Source: Diploptera punctata (taxonomy: Eukaryota; Arthropoda; Insecta; Blattodea; Blaberidae). From it: a stretch of DNA of 64,000 nucleotides. The stretch's first letter is position 1; every line of letters begins with the position of its first letter. Both the position numbers and the translations under genes were made by a program. The stretch is from positions 51,140 through 115,139 of the forward strand of contig JASPKZ010010214.1 in NCBI GenBank assembly GCA_030220185.1, in the 5' to 3' direction. This document shows positions 1-11,500 of this stretch, one piece after another. The notes under the pieces are model-generated. The model ran no database searches. It was not told the origin of the DNA and was given only the letters and a program-made list of their open reading frames with translations.

Positions 1-2365
1 TTAATATTTTAACTAATATTTGATTTATTCGAGAAAACAAACAGAAAATCACACTGTCTGAGTCTGTAAATATTAGTAGCAAAACAAAATTAATTCATAT
101 GCACTTTCAGTCATAACTCTACGAATGCTCGTCAAAATATGCTGGTTATTATGTTTCTAACAACGTTCTAAAAATATATTTAAGTGCAGGTTACAGTGAT
201 TTGTTCCATTTTGTACTTGATATTCAGAACACTTTACAGAAAGATTTTAACTGTGTTCTTATGCATATTTTTAATAAGAAATTATATTAAAGCAATAAAT
301 AATTGACTTATGAGTAAGAATTGGTAAATTAAAAAGAAAATATAATTAAAATATAAACTTTACCTATACAGGTGTTATTAACGGTTGTCCAGCTGCTGTT
401 ATCACTCTCGCCTACACATCCTCACACCAAAGTCGAAAAATCTGCTTCCTCCACGACATCACTGATATCGCTCCCCGACTGTCCCTGTACCTGAGCAAAT
501 CAATGTAAACATCATACCAAGGAATATAATTTAAATGTAACATTTAATTATCTTGAGAGTAATTAGTTTAAAGAGAGAAGAGTATAACTAATAAATGTAG
601 ACTTTATATATATGTATGTAATATATATATATATATATATATATCCAGTAGTCTGGTAACATATTATTAACCTGGTTGAGTGGTAGACAAGGCCTTAAGG
701 CCTTAACTCTGCCAGGTAAAATAAAGCTATTATTATTATTATTATTATTTGTATAGTCCAGATGTCAGGTATTCGCAGACTACGTTTTGGTCGTAACATT
801 TGTAATATTATACTTTGTCGTTTTTAAATAATCATATTTAAACTTGAAGTGTCCTCTTCAAACTGATATTTTTTACGTTGTTTTTGGATTAAACTTTTAT
901 AACAGCGGGGAAAATTATATATAGGTTGTACACGCTATTTATAAAAATGTCAGATAGTCACAGCTATTTTAATAGCAAATATCTAATGTACAATTTCTTT
1001 CCGAGTTTTTTCATTATCATCTTAATCTCCAGCAACTTTTAACTCAGATAATACATGCAAATTCACACCTCAAACAAATTACATATTAAATAGAACGGAT
1101 TTACTCTAAAGATTTATTGAAATTGTCAAATATCCATACTTGGAATTTCTCACCTGTCGCCGACGTGGCTACTTTCGCATATGGTTCCGATAATGCAACC
1201 GCCCAATTTAGAGTGATCCAAAATATAAAAGAACCGGTGAAAATAAAAACGTTTACTTTTTGTTAGAGGGTAAGGATGTGAAGAATTCTCTAAAAAAAGT
1301 AGGTGATTAAAAAATCTGCCAAAGAATTAAACTGTATACTAATTGATAGACCTAATTATCCGGCCGTTAAATTAAACATTATAAAAACTGAATTATTATT
1401 AAACATTTTGTTCAAATTATTAATAAATTTTCTAATAATTATTTTACTGCCACTCACTTCGTATAATAGTGTTAAACAGACTTATCCATTAATATTATTG
1501 AATAGAGCCCGAGGGACCGAGATCATGAGAACAAAATGATTGAACGTGGATGGATAAAGGTGGATGGATAAAGACGAATGGAGAAGAAAAATAAAACTTT
1601 AAGCACAAGAATATGTATAAGTCTTAGAAATCTCTAAATAAATAAATAAAAAATAATTTATCTAAATTCATACACCTATCTATGATTATAGATTAATAGT
1701 TTTTTTCGAAGTTTCTCGCAAATAGGTTTTGTTTTGTTAAAACCAGTCATTAACTAATATATTGCGTGTAACAACTAATTAAAAGTCCTCGCATCAATTA
1801 CGATCAGCCAGATATTCTTATACACTTACAATTTTTAATGTTATGCATGTGGATGAATTTGTTAGCCAAAAAGTGATTTTCCAGATTTATTTTTCGCATT
1901 TTGGATCACTGTGCAATGCTTGTATTTTCCTTTCTCGTGCCAACCCTAGAATAAGAATAAATTCTTACTATTTTTTTACCATATCTGGTGTCCATGAATA
2001 GCCTACATAATAAATAACAACTTTCTGTTTTCAATTTTTGACTAAAAAAATTGCGTTTAAAATAAGAAGACTTACGTAATATCCAAATGCCCAGCAAATA
2101 AAGAAAAAAATTACACTTAGAAAAAACGGAGAATGGTTTCAAAATCCGACCCTGTCATGACCCACTACGCATGCTTGAAGAGCTTGATCTATGTTTAACG
2201 AGGTAACGCATTGTTAAATGTTATAATACGACGTATATGGCTGTTATGGTCATAACTAGTTACAGATCAATAAAGGAGACATATATCTAGATATTTACGA
2301 GTGTCAGACGTGTACAATATTACTCAAATTACGACATTTCGAATAAATTTCAATTCTCATGCATA
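1..2365. repeat. Duplicated block A, copy 1 (left-truncated by window edge)
   Basis: Diverged direct duplicate of 41966-45928 plus 49216-49325. The two copies can be followed by eye through shared landmarks such as the tract near 31-90 versus 41995-42050, the stretch at 1150-1270 versus 43030-43150, and the AT-rich stretch at 1590-2270 versus 45215-45928. Relative to the other copy, this one lacks the GC-rich minisatellite (site near 1515) and the 3.3-kb insertion (site at ATCAA, 2266-2270), but has an extra LINE tail at 666-750. It holds no credible gene; the short frames in it are AT-rich and not conserved between copies. A (TA)n run lies at 621-644. Confidence 0.8.
666..750 (+). mobile_element. 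3' terminal stub of a CR1/jockey-like LINE
   Basis: About 85 bases ending in (ATT)n. The body, with the palindrome AAGGCCTTAAGGCCTTAA followed by CTCTGCCAGG, is the same 3' end seen in inverse orientation at 4787-4886, where it terminates a longer LINE. The duplicate block near 42650 reads straight across this site without the stub, which identifies it as a severely 5'-truncated insertion made after the blocks separated. Confidence 0.75.
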
Positions 2366-2493
2366 GTGTAAAACTAAACAAGACAACCTGGATTTAGATG
2401 ACTGGTATCCGACATGATAGTAGCGTAGATCGTTAAACCAATTACATAAAAATGAAATATATATGAGAGGCAGGCTTCAGATCTCTCGACAAT

Positions 2494-4783
2494 CATTGCA
2501 AAAGTGGGGCGGGAAGATATATTCAAACCAACAATAGGCAAATTCAGTCTTCATGAAGATAGTAACGACAATGGGGTTACATTAGTCACCTTTGCCACAT
2601 CAAAGAATCTCATTGTTAAGAGCACAACATTTCAGCATAAAGATATTCATAAATACACCTGGACGTCTCCAGATGGTAAAACTCGAAACCAGATAAATCA
2701 CATATTAGTGGACAAACGCTGACACAGTAGCATTATCGATGTTCGATCAGTTAGAGGGACAGACTGCAATTCGGATCATCACCTGGTCAGGGTGAAAATC
2801 AGACAACGTCTGTCGCTAATGAGAGGAACAAAAACGCTAAAGATGATTCTGAAAAATTTGATTTAAATAACTGTAAAAATGAGGAAATGCATCAAAAATA
2901 CCAAATCAAAGTTGCTAATAGATATGAAGTACTGAAATCTTCAGATGACAATGTGGCAAACGAAGAAGAAACTGATATACATAAAGAATAGGAGGCTGTA
3001 AGAGACACTATTAAATTGTCAGCATCAGAAAGCAATGGTTGTTTAAAAAAAGAGGTAAAAGAAGAAATGGTTTGATGAGGAATGTGCCGACATTTTAAAG
3101 AAAAGAAAGCTAGCAAAAATCAAATGGTTACATGAGGCAAATGAGGTAAATTTGGAGCAATTAAGTAGTGTTAGACGGGAAACCACAAGGTTACTAAAGA
3201 GTAAAAAGAGGGAATATCTGAGAGAGAAGTTTAATGATCTTGAAATGAATGCCAAAAATAGGGGCATTAAAGAATTATATCAGGGAATCAGAATAGAGAA
3301 GAAAGGGTTTCAGGCTAGATCAAACATAATTAGGAATTAAATGGGGATATGATTGCAGATTCCAGGAGTATATTAAATAGACGGAATGGTTACTTTAATC
3401 AATTATTAAATGTACATGCACAACAGGATATTGAAGAGGATAATTTTCAGACAGCACAAATGTTAATCGTATAACCAAGTGCATTAGAGGTTGAAATGGC
3501 GATAGAAAAATTGAAGCTGCATAAAGCATCAGGTTCAGATGAGATCCCAGCAGAACTGATAAGATCAGGTGGAGAAAAATTGATGGAGAAGATACGCCAA
3601 TTGCTTAATATGATTTGGGATAAAGAAGCTCTTCCAGATGAATGGAAAGAATCAATTATCATACCAATTTATAAGAAAGGAGATAAAATTGATAGCAATA
3701 ACTATAGGGGCATCTCATTACTTTCAACTTCGTACAAAATTCTAACAAATATATTAGTAAGCAGACTTACTCCTTACATTGATGAGATTCTAGGAGATCA
3801 TCAATATAGATTTAGAAGAAACAGGTCTACAACGGATCAGATTTTTAGCTTAAGACAGATTTTAGAAAAGAAATGGAAATATAATGGTACTGTACACCAA
3901 CTATACGTAGACGTCCAAAAAGCTGATGATTCCATTATGAGGGAGAAGTTATATAGTATCCTGCTGGAGTTCGGAATTCCTATAAAGTTAGTTAGACTTA
4001 TACGAATGTGTCTAAATGGCACAAAGAGTAGGGTGTGTGTAGGCAAACAGTTTTCGGACACTTTTGAAATCCAGAATGGGTTGAAGCAAGGAGATGCACT
4101 ATCTCCTCTACTATTTAATTTTCTACTAGAGCATGCCATGAAATCTTTAGAGGATGAGGAAGGCCTACAACCCAATGATATTAATAAGCTGTTAGTTTGT
4201 GCTGATGATGTAGTACTATTGGGCGATAGCGAGGAGATACTAAAGGCCAACACACACACACCCTACTGAGTAACACTAAGAAATTGGGACTGGAAGTAAA
4301 TATCAATAAAACTAAATATGTGGTCACACATAAAAATACATTATATAATGGAAATGGACAGCTAATGACAAATGAGGAAAATTTTGAGGAAGTGGCTGAA
4401 TTTAAATACCTAGGAACAATAATCACAAACAGGAATGAGATGCACAAGGATATTAAACATAGGCTCAATTCTGGAAATGCATGTTATTATGCATTACAGA
4501 GACTCTTGATGTCCCATCTCCTTTAAAAAAACGTTAAACTGAAAATATATAAATCTATTATTCTACGAGTTATATTGTATGGATGAGAAACATGGACTCT
4601 TACTTTAAGGGATGAAAGGAGATTAAGAGTATTTGAGACAGGTGAAAGGAGAAGATTGCATAACAGTGAATTACATGGTCTTTATAGGAAGCCAGATATA
4701 ATGAGAACAGTTAAGTCTCGTAGACTGCGATGGGAGGATATGTGGCACGAATGGGGATTAAAAGACGTGCATGGAAGCTTCTT

Positions 4784-4786
<3 letters not shown>
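2494..4786 (+). pseudogene. RTE-clade LINE copy A, endonuclease and reverse transcriptase relic (first segment)
   Basis: 5'-truncated copy of the element complete at 58770-62014; it starts inside the endonuclease domain at the VGREDIF motif. The endonuclease end keeps the [16 protein letters not shown] motif, but the expected IDH is INH (Asp to Asn) and the next Trp codon is TGA at about 2720. Reverse transcriptase follows at 3496-4269, with KKGDKIDSNNYRGISLLSTS, the palm motif region VDVQKADDSI and the catalytic box as CADD. The tail of the protein at 4284-4526 and 4540-4786 is in other frames. At least five stops or frameshifts make it dead. The copy is interrupted at 4786 by a minus-strand LINE and resumes at about 7428. 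Confidence 0.9.

Positions 4787-4828
<42 letters not shown>
4784..4828. repeat. (TAA)n microsatellite, LINE 3' tail
   Basis: An uninterrupted TAA run at the junction between RTE copy A and the minus-strand LINE. Read on the minus strand it is the (ATT)n tail of that LINE, matching the tail of the stub at 728-750. Confidence 0.85.
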
Positions 4829-4929
4829 GCTTTATTTTACCTGGCAGAGTTAAGGCCTTAAGACCTTGTCTACCACTCAACCAGGTTTTAAAAAAAATAC
4901 AAAAAAAAATAGTCTTACATCTAAATTAC

Positions 4930-4930
4930 A

Positions 4931-4990
<60 letters not shown>
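4930..4990. repeat. (TA)n microsatellite
   Basis: A dinucleotide run of about 50 bases in the 3' UTR of the minus-strand LINE. Similar runs occur at 621-644, 49118-49142, 51605-51654 and 58478-58516. Confidence 0.9.
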
Positions 4991-4991
<1 letters not shown>

Positions 4992-5148
4992 GATTACAAG
5001 TTATGAATACAATACAATTAATATTTATAATGTATTTTGATTTACTCTAAATTTAACGAATTAAATACCGTATATAATATGTACAAGATATATAAAAAAC
5101 GAGGAAAAGATTAATGACATAGTATAAAATTAAATAAATAGAGAAAAA

Positions 5149-5553
5149 TTAATTATTAGACAACAGGTAACTGTATAAGCGTGACTTAAACGTGCCAAGC
5201 GTGCGGCAACCCCTGATATCTTGAGGAAGGAGATTCCAGGAGCTGGTAGAGGCTACTGTGAAGGAAATATAATAGGAGAAAGTGCTATGAAGAGGAATTG
5301 TTAGCAGAATGCTACCTTGTGACCTAGTGTAAATATTGTGGTAAGAGGATAACTTCTCAAATCTGGACGCCAGGTAAGTAGGAATGTAGGAATTCAGAAG
5401 CTTGAAAAGTAGTGAAAGAGAGTGCAATTTACGTCTGTCAGTAAGACGGAGACAAGAGAGGTTATTAAAGTGTTCGGAAATATGGTCATAACGGCGGATA
5501 TTGAAAATTATTCGAACGCAAGTATTATGAACACGCTGCAGTCTCTGCGACAA
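5149..5553 (-). pseudogene. C-terminal region of CR1/jockey-like LINE ORF2
   Basis: 134-codon open stretch ending the element's ORF2. It shows the usual post-thumb pattern of these LINEs: LQRVHNTCVRIIFNIRRYDH, then WNLLPQDIRGCRTLGTFKSRL near the end, which matches the 'N-L-P-..I-R..-TL..FK..L' ending familiar in CR1/jockey ORF2 proteins. The stop is at 5149-5151, about 320 bases before the (TAA)n tail. Confidence 0.75.
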
Positions 5554-5630
5554 GTCATAGTTAAATCATTATATATAATGTCACAATAATCGAAGTGTGG
5601 TAACACAAGATTCTGCACAAGGATTTGTTT

Positions 5631-6877
5631 TTACGAAACTGGGAGAAAATTCTTTAAACGTCTAAGATAATGTAAGATGGAGAAAGTCTTTTTACATATG
5701 TGTTTCCCTTGCGTTTGCCAGGTTAAATTTGCGTCTAGATGTAGTCCAAGATCTATTACTGAAGAAGAATAAGGGATAATTATATTATTTATAGTATTGT
5801 TTGGAAGTGTAGATATGTCAAAGGTTGTAAGTAGTCTTTGTTGTCCCATTAGAATTACTTGTGACTTGTTAGGATTTAGATTTATACCGATACTTGAAGA
5901 CCAGTTAAAGATGGATATGAGATCGTCATTCATTTTCGTCAAGCTGTTATAGAGAGAATGAGGAGGTGAATGAATGTAGGTAAATTTGGAGATCATCAGC
6001 ATAGAGGTGATAACGGCAGTGCTTTAGTACAGATGGTAAGTCATTTATGTAGATTGAGAAAAGAAGAGGTCCGAGAACACTGCCCTGGGGGACTCCAGCC
6101 GGCACGTTGCGCCAAGACGAAGATCTTGAGTTTAATGAAACGTATTGTTGACGACCGTGCAGGTATGAGTCAACCAGGATACAGCGCTGTCAGACAAATG
6201 TAGGTGCTTGAGCTGTATCATAAGTAAGTCGTGGTCTACTGTGTCAAAAGCTTTGCTGAAGTCAAGTAAGGTTAAAGGAGTCAATTGACGTCTGTCCACG
6301 GCTTCACGAATATCTTCGGTAATTTTTAGCAAAGCTGTGGTTGTGATATGACCAGATCTAAAGCCGGATTGATAAGGATCAAGGAGGTGATTTTCTTGGA
6401 GATAATCAGTCATTTGCTTATGTACAATATATTCCAGGGCTTTAGATAATGTCGGAAGGATGCTAATCGGTCGGAAGTCATTACAGTTAGTAGGTGTACT
6501 TATTTTTGGTATAGGCCGAACTCTAGACTGTTTCCATACAATAGGGAAGATAGAAGTTATAAGGAAAGCATTGAAAATTTGAGTCACTGTGGGTAGTATA
6601 ATGTCAATGATTTTATTTAGCATTAAAATGCTGATGTTATCTGTTCCTTGCGCCTTGGATTTAATCCGCTTGAGTGCTTTTTAACGTCTATAGGCGAAAT
6701 GTCGTAAAAGTAAAATTTATCTCTTCCTATATGTGGGGATGGGGATAAGTCTTTAAGAACGTCTATTTTAGTCTTGTTGTCTGGAGGTGTCATGGGTATT
6801 GAGGTAAAATGTTCATTTAAGTCATCTACAGAAATGTCTATAGAGTCAGTTGAGGGATTCAACTGTCTAAGTCCCAT
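5631..6877 (-). pseudogene. Reverse transcriptase of CR1/jockey-like LINE, frameshifted
   Basis: Two abutting frames (6877-6623 and 6623-6132) and a third (6002-5631) spell out a reverse transcriptase read from high to low coordinates. Recognisable are the fingers motif RPIPKISTPTNCNDFRPISI, the YQSGFRSGHITTTAL region, and LLDFSKAFDTVDHDLL with the first palm aspartate. The catalytic box region between about 6130 and 6000 lies in a frame change, and no clean (Y/F)ADD is readable. The ISIFNWSSSIGINLNPNKSQ thumb segment follows. It cannot encode an active enzyme. Confidence 0.8.
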
Positions 6878-6924
6878 TGCACGGAGATTTCGCCAAGTGT
6901 CCCGTGCACTTATTTCAGGTCCGA

Positions 6925-7427
6925 TTATAATGTGGGGTCGTGTCGTAGTTTGGCATTACGTATAGTTTGTGTAGTTGTGTTTCTAAGTTGTTTATACAGT
7001 TGCCAGTTCTCGTCATTTTTATGTCGTCTGTATGTTCGGTATGCTTTGTCTCGTTTTGACATAAGTTCACGTATTGAATCATTCATCCAGGGCGCAGGGG
7101 AGCGGGAAAATCGTCGGGTTTTTACTGGTGCATGTCTGTCGTATAGTTGTAGTATCAGTGTATTAAATGTGTCTACTTTTTCATCAACTGATCTAAGATT
7201 CCATATTGTGTACCAAGGTAGTTCTAAAGCGTCTGATTTTAGTTTAGTATCGGCTATGTTTTGAAAATTTCTGTACGTAATCAATTTAGAGCGTCTTTTA
7301 GGACATTGGAGTGAGTATTCTACGAATACAATGTCATGAGCAGATATGCCAGGAGCAGGAATTTGTCCACATGACAGTACTTTCTGTGGATGTGTAGTCA
7401 CAATTAAGTCCAGTTTAGTGTCAGTAG
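6925..7427 (-). pseudogene. Endonuclease C-terminal domain of CR1/jockey-like LINE
   Basis: Frame carrying the end of an AP-type endonuclease, which nicks target DNA for target-primed reverse transcription. TKLDLIVTTHP and SAHDIVFVEYSL correspond to the D..(S/D)H end of the domain, followed by a basic linker with repeated RTYRRHKND-like residues. The N-terminal catalytic Asn and Glu motifs are missing because of 5' truncation. The open frame runs on by chance beyond the element into the flanking RTE sequence (to 7485). Clade assignment (CR1 versus jockey) is by general look only. Confidence 0.75.
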
Positions 7428-7640
7428 GAATACCAGAAGGAAAACGCCCAGTTGGTAGACCAAGAATGAGGTGGGAGAATAACATTAACTATGATTTTAG
7501 GGAAGTAGATTAAACGGGGTATGATTGAAAAACATTGGCTCAGGATAGGTATATATGGAGAGCTTATGTCCGCGCGGCCATGAACCTACGGGTTCGATAG
7601 TGCCAGTGAGTTAGTTAGTTACTTAGTTAGTTAGAACATA
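7428..7640 (+). mobile_element. RTE copy A, 3' end (second segment)
   Basis: Continuation of RTE copy A after the nested LINE: the tail of ORF2, which encodes a KRPVGRPRMRWE-type ending, then the short 3' UTR. It ends in CGGGTTCGATAGTGCCAGTG followed by (AGTT)n, with a TTAG-type tetranucleotide tail. Short 3' UTRs with a simple-repeat tail are usual for the RTE clade. GGTTCGAT at 7591-7598 resembles a tRNA T-arm/box B, and it is conserved in the other 3' ends (46700s, 61985). Confidence 0.85.
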
Positions 7641-8212
7641 TATTTAGTTTTATTGATGTTTACTTCCAGTCCCAAATTCTTCGAATTACTCAATACAGTG
7701 TGTGTGTTTTCCCTTAGTGTGCCCTCGTTCTTGCTCAATAATACTACATCATCAGCATAAACTAACAGCCTAGTAATGCCATTGAGTTATAGGCTTTCTT
7801 CATTATCCAAATAGGTAATGACATGTTCTAATACAAAATTGAATAGTAGAGGAGATAGTGCCACCCCTTGTTTTAACACATTGTGAATTTCAAAAGTATC
7901 CGAAAACTGTTTGCCTACAAGCACATTACTCTTTGTGCCTTTTAAACATATCCGTACAAGTCGCCTAACGTTTTGGTAATTCCGAAGTCCAGAAGAATAA
8001 AACTTCTTCCTCTTAACTGAATCTATGCCTTTTTGAAGTAGGCATATAGTTGACGTACAGTACCATTTTTTTCCGCCATATATTTTATAAATTTCATCTT
8101 ATACTAAACATATGATCTGTTGTAGACCTCTATCTTCTAAATCCACATTGATGATCTCCTAGAATTTCATCAATTTAGGGAGTAAGTTCGCTTACTAATA
8201 TATTTGTTTGGA
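7641..8212 (-). mobile_element. RTE copy B, reverse transcriptase fragment
   Basis: Antisense match to the RT core of the RTE family (region equivalent to about 60735-61320 of the complete copy). On the minus strand it carries the region around the catalytic box and the GDHQ segment, with many substitutions and indels. It is truncated at both ends and lies immediately downstream of the 3' tail of copy A. It is noncoding today. Confidence 0.8.
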
Positions 8213-8578
8213 AACAGTGAAATTTCACACCAGAGGCGAGTATGATTACCAGTGGTATACCTACATCGACTAAAGCACTTAATAATAATAAAAATAATAA
8301 TAATAACAATAACAAAAATAATAAGAAATATTTTCTCTAATTGTATTCATATAACTTCCAGAAAAAAGTTTTGGAGACTCCTCTTGTAGGACACACGATA
8401 AGCGAGTAACTTGGCAAGTTAGTAATGAAACCTAGTGTATCAGAAAACATAAATATTGGAAATAGTAATGTTGACATCCCAACAGGTCACGTGGTGGTAG
8501 GAGAACACGTTATTCGTAAAGAAGGTAACCGTCATTCTACAATGGTGTATCAGCACAATGTTGGACATTAATATCTCC
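8213..8578. other. Unassigned AT-rich stretch
   Basis: Contains an imperfect (TAA)n tract at about 8281-8330. Apart from that I recognise nothing: no gene, no paralogue elsewhere in the window and no visible inverted ends. Confidence 0.5.
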
Positions 8579-9022
8579 TTTATTAAGATTTACTAACTAA
8601 CTAACTAACTCACTGGCCCTATCGAACCTGTAGGCTCATGACCGAGCTGACATAAGCTCTCCTTCCATCCCTATCCTGAGCTAATGTTTTCCAATCAACT
8701 CCTGTATAAGCTGCTTTCCTCAAATCATGGCTGATGTTATTCTCCACCTCATTCTTGGTTTACCAACTGGACAATTCCCCTCTGGTTTTCCTATAAGAAG
8801 CTTCCATCCACCTCTTTCATTCCCCATTCGTGCCACATGTCCTGCCCAAAGCAGAGTACGAGACTTAACTATTCTTATTATATCAGGCTTCCTATCAAGT
8901 CTCTGTTTAATAAGCTTCTCCATTCACGTGTCTGTTCAATTCTCTTTGCTCTAAACATTTTCCTAAGAACTTTATAGTTAAATACTCGTCATATGCTTCC
9001 CTCCATGTTTCGCACCTGTATA
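8579..9022 (-). mobile_element. RTE copy C, 3' end
   Basis: Begins with (CTAA)n, the complement of the RTE tail, then runs antisense through the 3' UTR and the last part of ORF2 (GHVARMGNERGG on the minus strand, 8720-8923). Diverged from copies A and E. It ends abruptly against a SINE at about 9023. Confidence 0.85.
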
Positions 9023-9365
9023 ACAAATCCATCCATAGTAATTCTGCCCGAGGGCAGGTCCTTCACTGCAATCATAGCATTTTCATGCTATATTTGTAGC
9101 TTTACTAGGGAATTGTAGGTGTAGTAGCTTCCCGTTGCTTTCCACAGCGGTGAAGAATGATGATGGTGATGATAATAGTAACAATGATGATGATGATCTG
9201 ATGATTTTCGGGGACTATTGAGCCCTAAGCTTCCGGACATTTGTCTTACAGGTGAGGAAAAACCCCGAAAAAAACCTGACCCAGGAGCCTCTCCCGACCG
9301 CGAATCGAACCCGGGCCCGCTGCGTGAAAAGGCAGCACGCTACCAGCAGACCACAGCGGTGGACG
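9023..9365 (-). mobile_element. SINE family 1 (tRNA-derived), full copy
   Basis: About 340 bases. On the minus strand it starts with a tRNA-like head (GGTAGCGTGCTGCC as a box A-like stretch, then GGTTCGATTC-type box B in the complement of 9300-9315). A body with CCTCACCTGTAAGACAAATG follows, then a (CATCAT)n stretch, and a 3' part with GCAACGGGAAGCTAC and GACCTGCCCTCGGGCAG. The same family occurs at 46434-46957 (plus) and 55700-56003 (minus). Such elements are transcribed by RNA polymerase III from the internal boxes and mobilised by LINE proteins. Confidence 0.85.
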
Positions 9366-9519
9366 TATATGACATAAGTGACAGAATAAGTATTTTTTGT
9401 ATTTAACGTTTTTATAAAGGAGTGGGGACTATTATGAGTTACTAGACGAAGTTAATTTCGTTTTGCTTATATCCCTACAGATCTATATATATCAACCCAC
9501 AGTCATCAAGTTGACAACT
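9366..9519. other. Unassigned spacer
   Basis: No feature recognised between the two SINE-like sequences. Confidence 0.4.
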
Positions 9520-9755
9520 AAGTTAAGTTATCATTAGGGTGATGAAGTCCTCTTTATCCAGGCTTATGCTTCTTTTATAAGTTCGAAAATCTTGTAGCTT
9601 GGGACTCACGTCACGGCTGAAAGTCACTTCCAGAGGACTTGTTATTTAGATTATTCCATCCTAAGAATCCATCGACACGGGCAGGGTTTGAACCAGCGAA
9701 CCGCAGGACCAGAGTCATCCAACATTACCACTAGTCATCGCGGTCGACAGATAAC
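9520..9755 (-). mobile_element. Possible tRNA-derived SINE, diverged
   Basis: On the minus strand, from about 9750, the sequence reads like a tRNA head: GACTAGTGGTAATGTTGGAT resembles a D-arm/box A region, and GGTTCAAACCC, about 45 bases on, is a good box B. A body of about 170 bases follows. I see no second copy in the window to fix the borders, so both the borders and the classification are tentative. Confidence 0.45.
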
Positions 9756-11227
9756 CGTGTCATACGGGGGAAAATCGTAAAAAAAATATGGCTCTCCAAG
9801 TTGGGGGATGGGTTTTAGGGCATAAAAAACACTCAAGTATGTACTGTCGGGGAAAACATTAGGATGTCAAACATTCATTCTGTTATTATTACTATTTATG
9901 AACACACTGTAACAACTAAGATTATAAAAATCGCAATTCAAGTTGGCAAGACCGCGCTAACAAATTATTCTCTTTTCAAGTTCTAAGTTCATTTACGTGC
10001 CGTAAATTTACAAGGGGATCCACAAGTTTAATTCCGATCAGAAAACAAATACTTAGTATTTTATGACCTGGAACATCGATAGAACGTGACAAGATTTGAA
10101 TATGAGGACCTTGGATAGGGACCCGAGTTTGTAACCATTTTTCCATCAATATTGACTACAGGATGTAACAAACATAAGGAGGAGGTGAATTAAAAGAAAA
10201 AGAATGAGATGATTATCTCATATGCGCGTTACAAGCACAATATCAAGTTATCTACATTTGTAAATTAATCTTGCGTTTTTGTAGATAAAACAGCGACAAC
10301 ACGAATTATGACACAATAACACTGTAACGTCACTGAACGTAAAACTGAAATTATTATTCTGAATGAAATTAACAAAACATTAATATTTAGGTCCATCTGT
10401 GAACATAAACAGTTTGAAAGTTGTATACATTGGACAAAGCTTCCTCTTTCAGGTAAATATCATACACATGTTTCTTCTTATAAATATTAGTTAACATGGT
10501 ATCACGATATGCAGTTTACATGCTGTTTATTTTAAAGCTGCTCTTGTTGGTCATTGTAACAAATTTAACTCTAAAATCACAAATATTCTGTTTTACATTC
10601 ATTTAGAAAATATGTTATTAATCTGCATTAATATTAAGCCTCTCTGGTTTTTAAAAGAATATTAAAATGCATGGCTTATTGACAGGCCTTTTAAGACCTA
10701 GGCCTACCAAACCGTTGCTTTCTGTACCATTTCACTGATGTAGACGATATGTATGTGGTCAGCCTGTGGAGTCGCTGTGACCTCTATTTGCTACAGCTTC
10801 TTAAATTATACACGTTTATGTGTAGAGAAAGTAATTTATTTAACCCAGCGAGATAAACTGTTTGAAAAGCCAAAATATAAAGAATTAGCTCAAATTCCAA
10901 GAAAAAATATTGCCCACTTTCGGTCAAACGAGCATCGATTTTATGTATTATACATTTTTCCTTAAGAATTATCGACTTTTTTACGTTAATGTTTGGCACT
11001 AATTTGTTCTCAGACCTCAAAATATACATTATTAAGTTACATGATTCAATCAATAAACATAACTTAGGTCTGGTTTAAGGTAAAAATTAACAAATTAGTT
11101 AAATTTCATAAAAAAAACGCAAAAAAGAAATTTTGAAAAAGCAAGAATATAAACGAATAAATGTCTTTCTCGAGTTATCTCAGGTAACCTAAATGTAAAC
11201 GCAAATTATTTAGATTTAAAAGCTGTA
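9756..11227. other. Unassigned AT-rich intergenic DNA
   Basis: Nearly 1.5 kb with no recognisable gene, repeat family or paralogue in this window. Small frames such as 10753-10965 are AT-rich, show no domain and overlap a frame on the other strand. Confidence 0.5.
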
Positions 11228-11435
11228 ACGTATTTCCATTACAGACATCAGGTGACCACTTCTTAGGCAGACATCATCCGGGTTGTCAGCACTACGTGAT
11301 GACCAAGAACATATATCTGGTACTCATTGATATTAGAGGCTGAGTCGACCACAGTGCATGGTTCCCCAAGAATGTTTAGACACGTGGTAAAATATCGACC
11401 CTATCAGAAATCGATCCTTCTACCTTCCGAATTTC
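11228..11435 (-). mobile_element. SINE family 2 relic (body only)
   Basis: Matches the body of the well-preserved SINE at 23878-24179. Shared landmarks include CATCCGGGTTGTCAGCACTA, GTCTGGTACTCATT-like and AGAGGCTGAGTCGACC. The tRNA-like head is badly eroded, although the CTACCTTCCG equivalent is present at about 11420. It is old compared with the copy at 23.9 kb. Confidence 0.7.
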
Positions 11436-11500
11436 ACCAAATTGCCACAACAAATAATGCATATTGTCTGTCTACAGCTAATTGTTTCAGCATATTGAAT

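Larger units (their letters stand above)
4829..7427 (-). mobile_element. CR1/jockey-like LINE nested in RTE copy A
   Basis: A 5'-truncated non-LTR retrotransposon reading right to left: endonuclease C-terminus (7427-6925), linker and reverse transcriptase (6877-5631), C-terminal region (5553-5149), a 3' UTR with a long (TA)n run at 4930-4990, and a 3' end with the AAGGCCTTAAG palindrome. It splits RTE copy A: bases up to 4786 and from about 7428 join into the uninterrupted order seen at 61815-61850. No clear target duplication longer than about 3 bases is visible. Confidence 0.85.
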
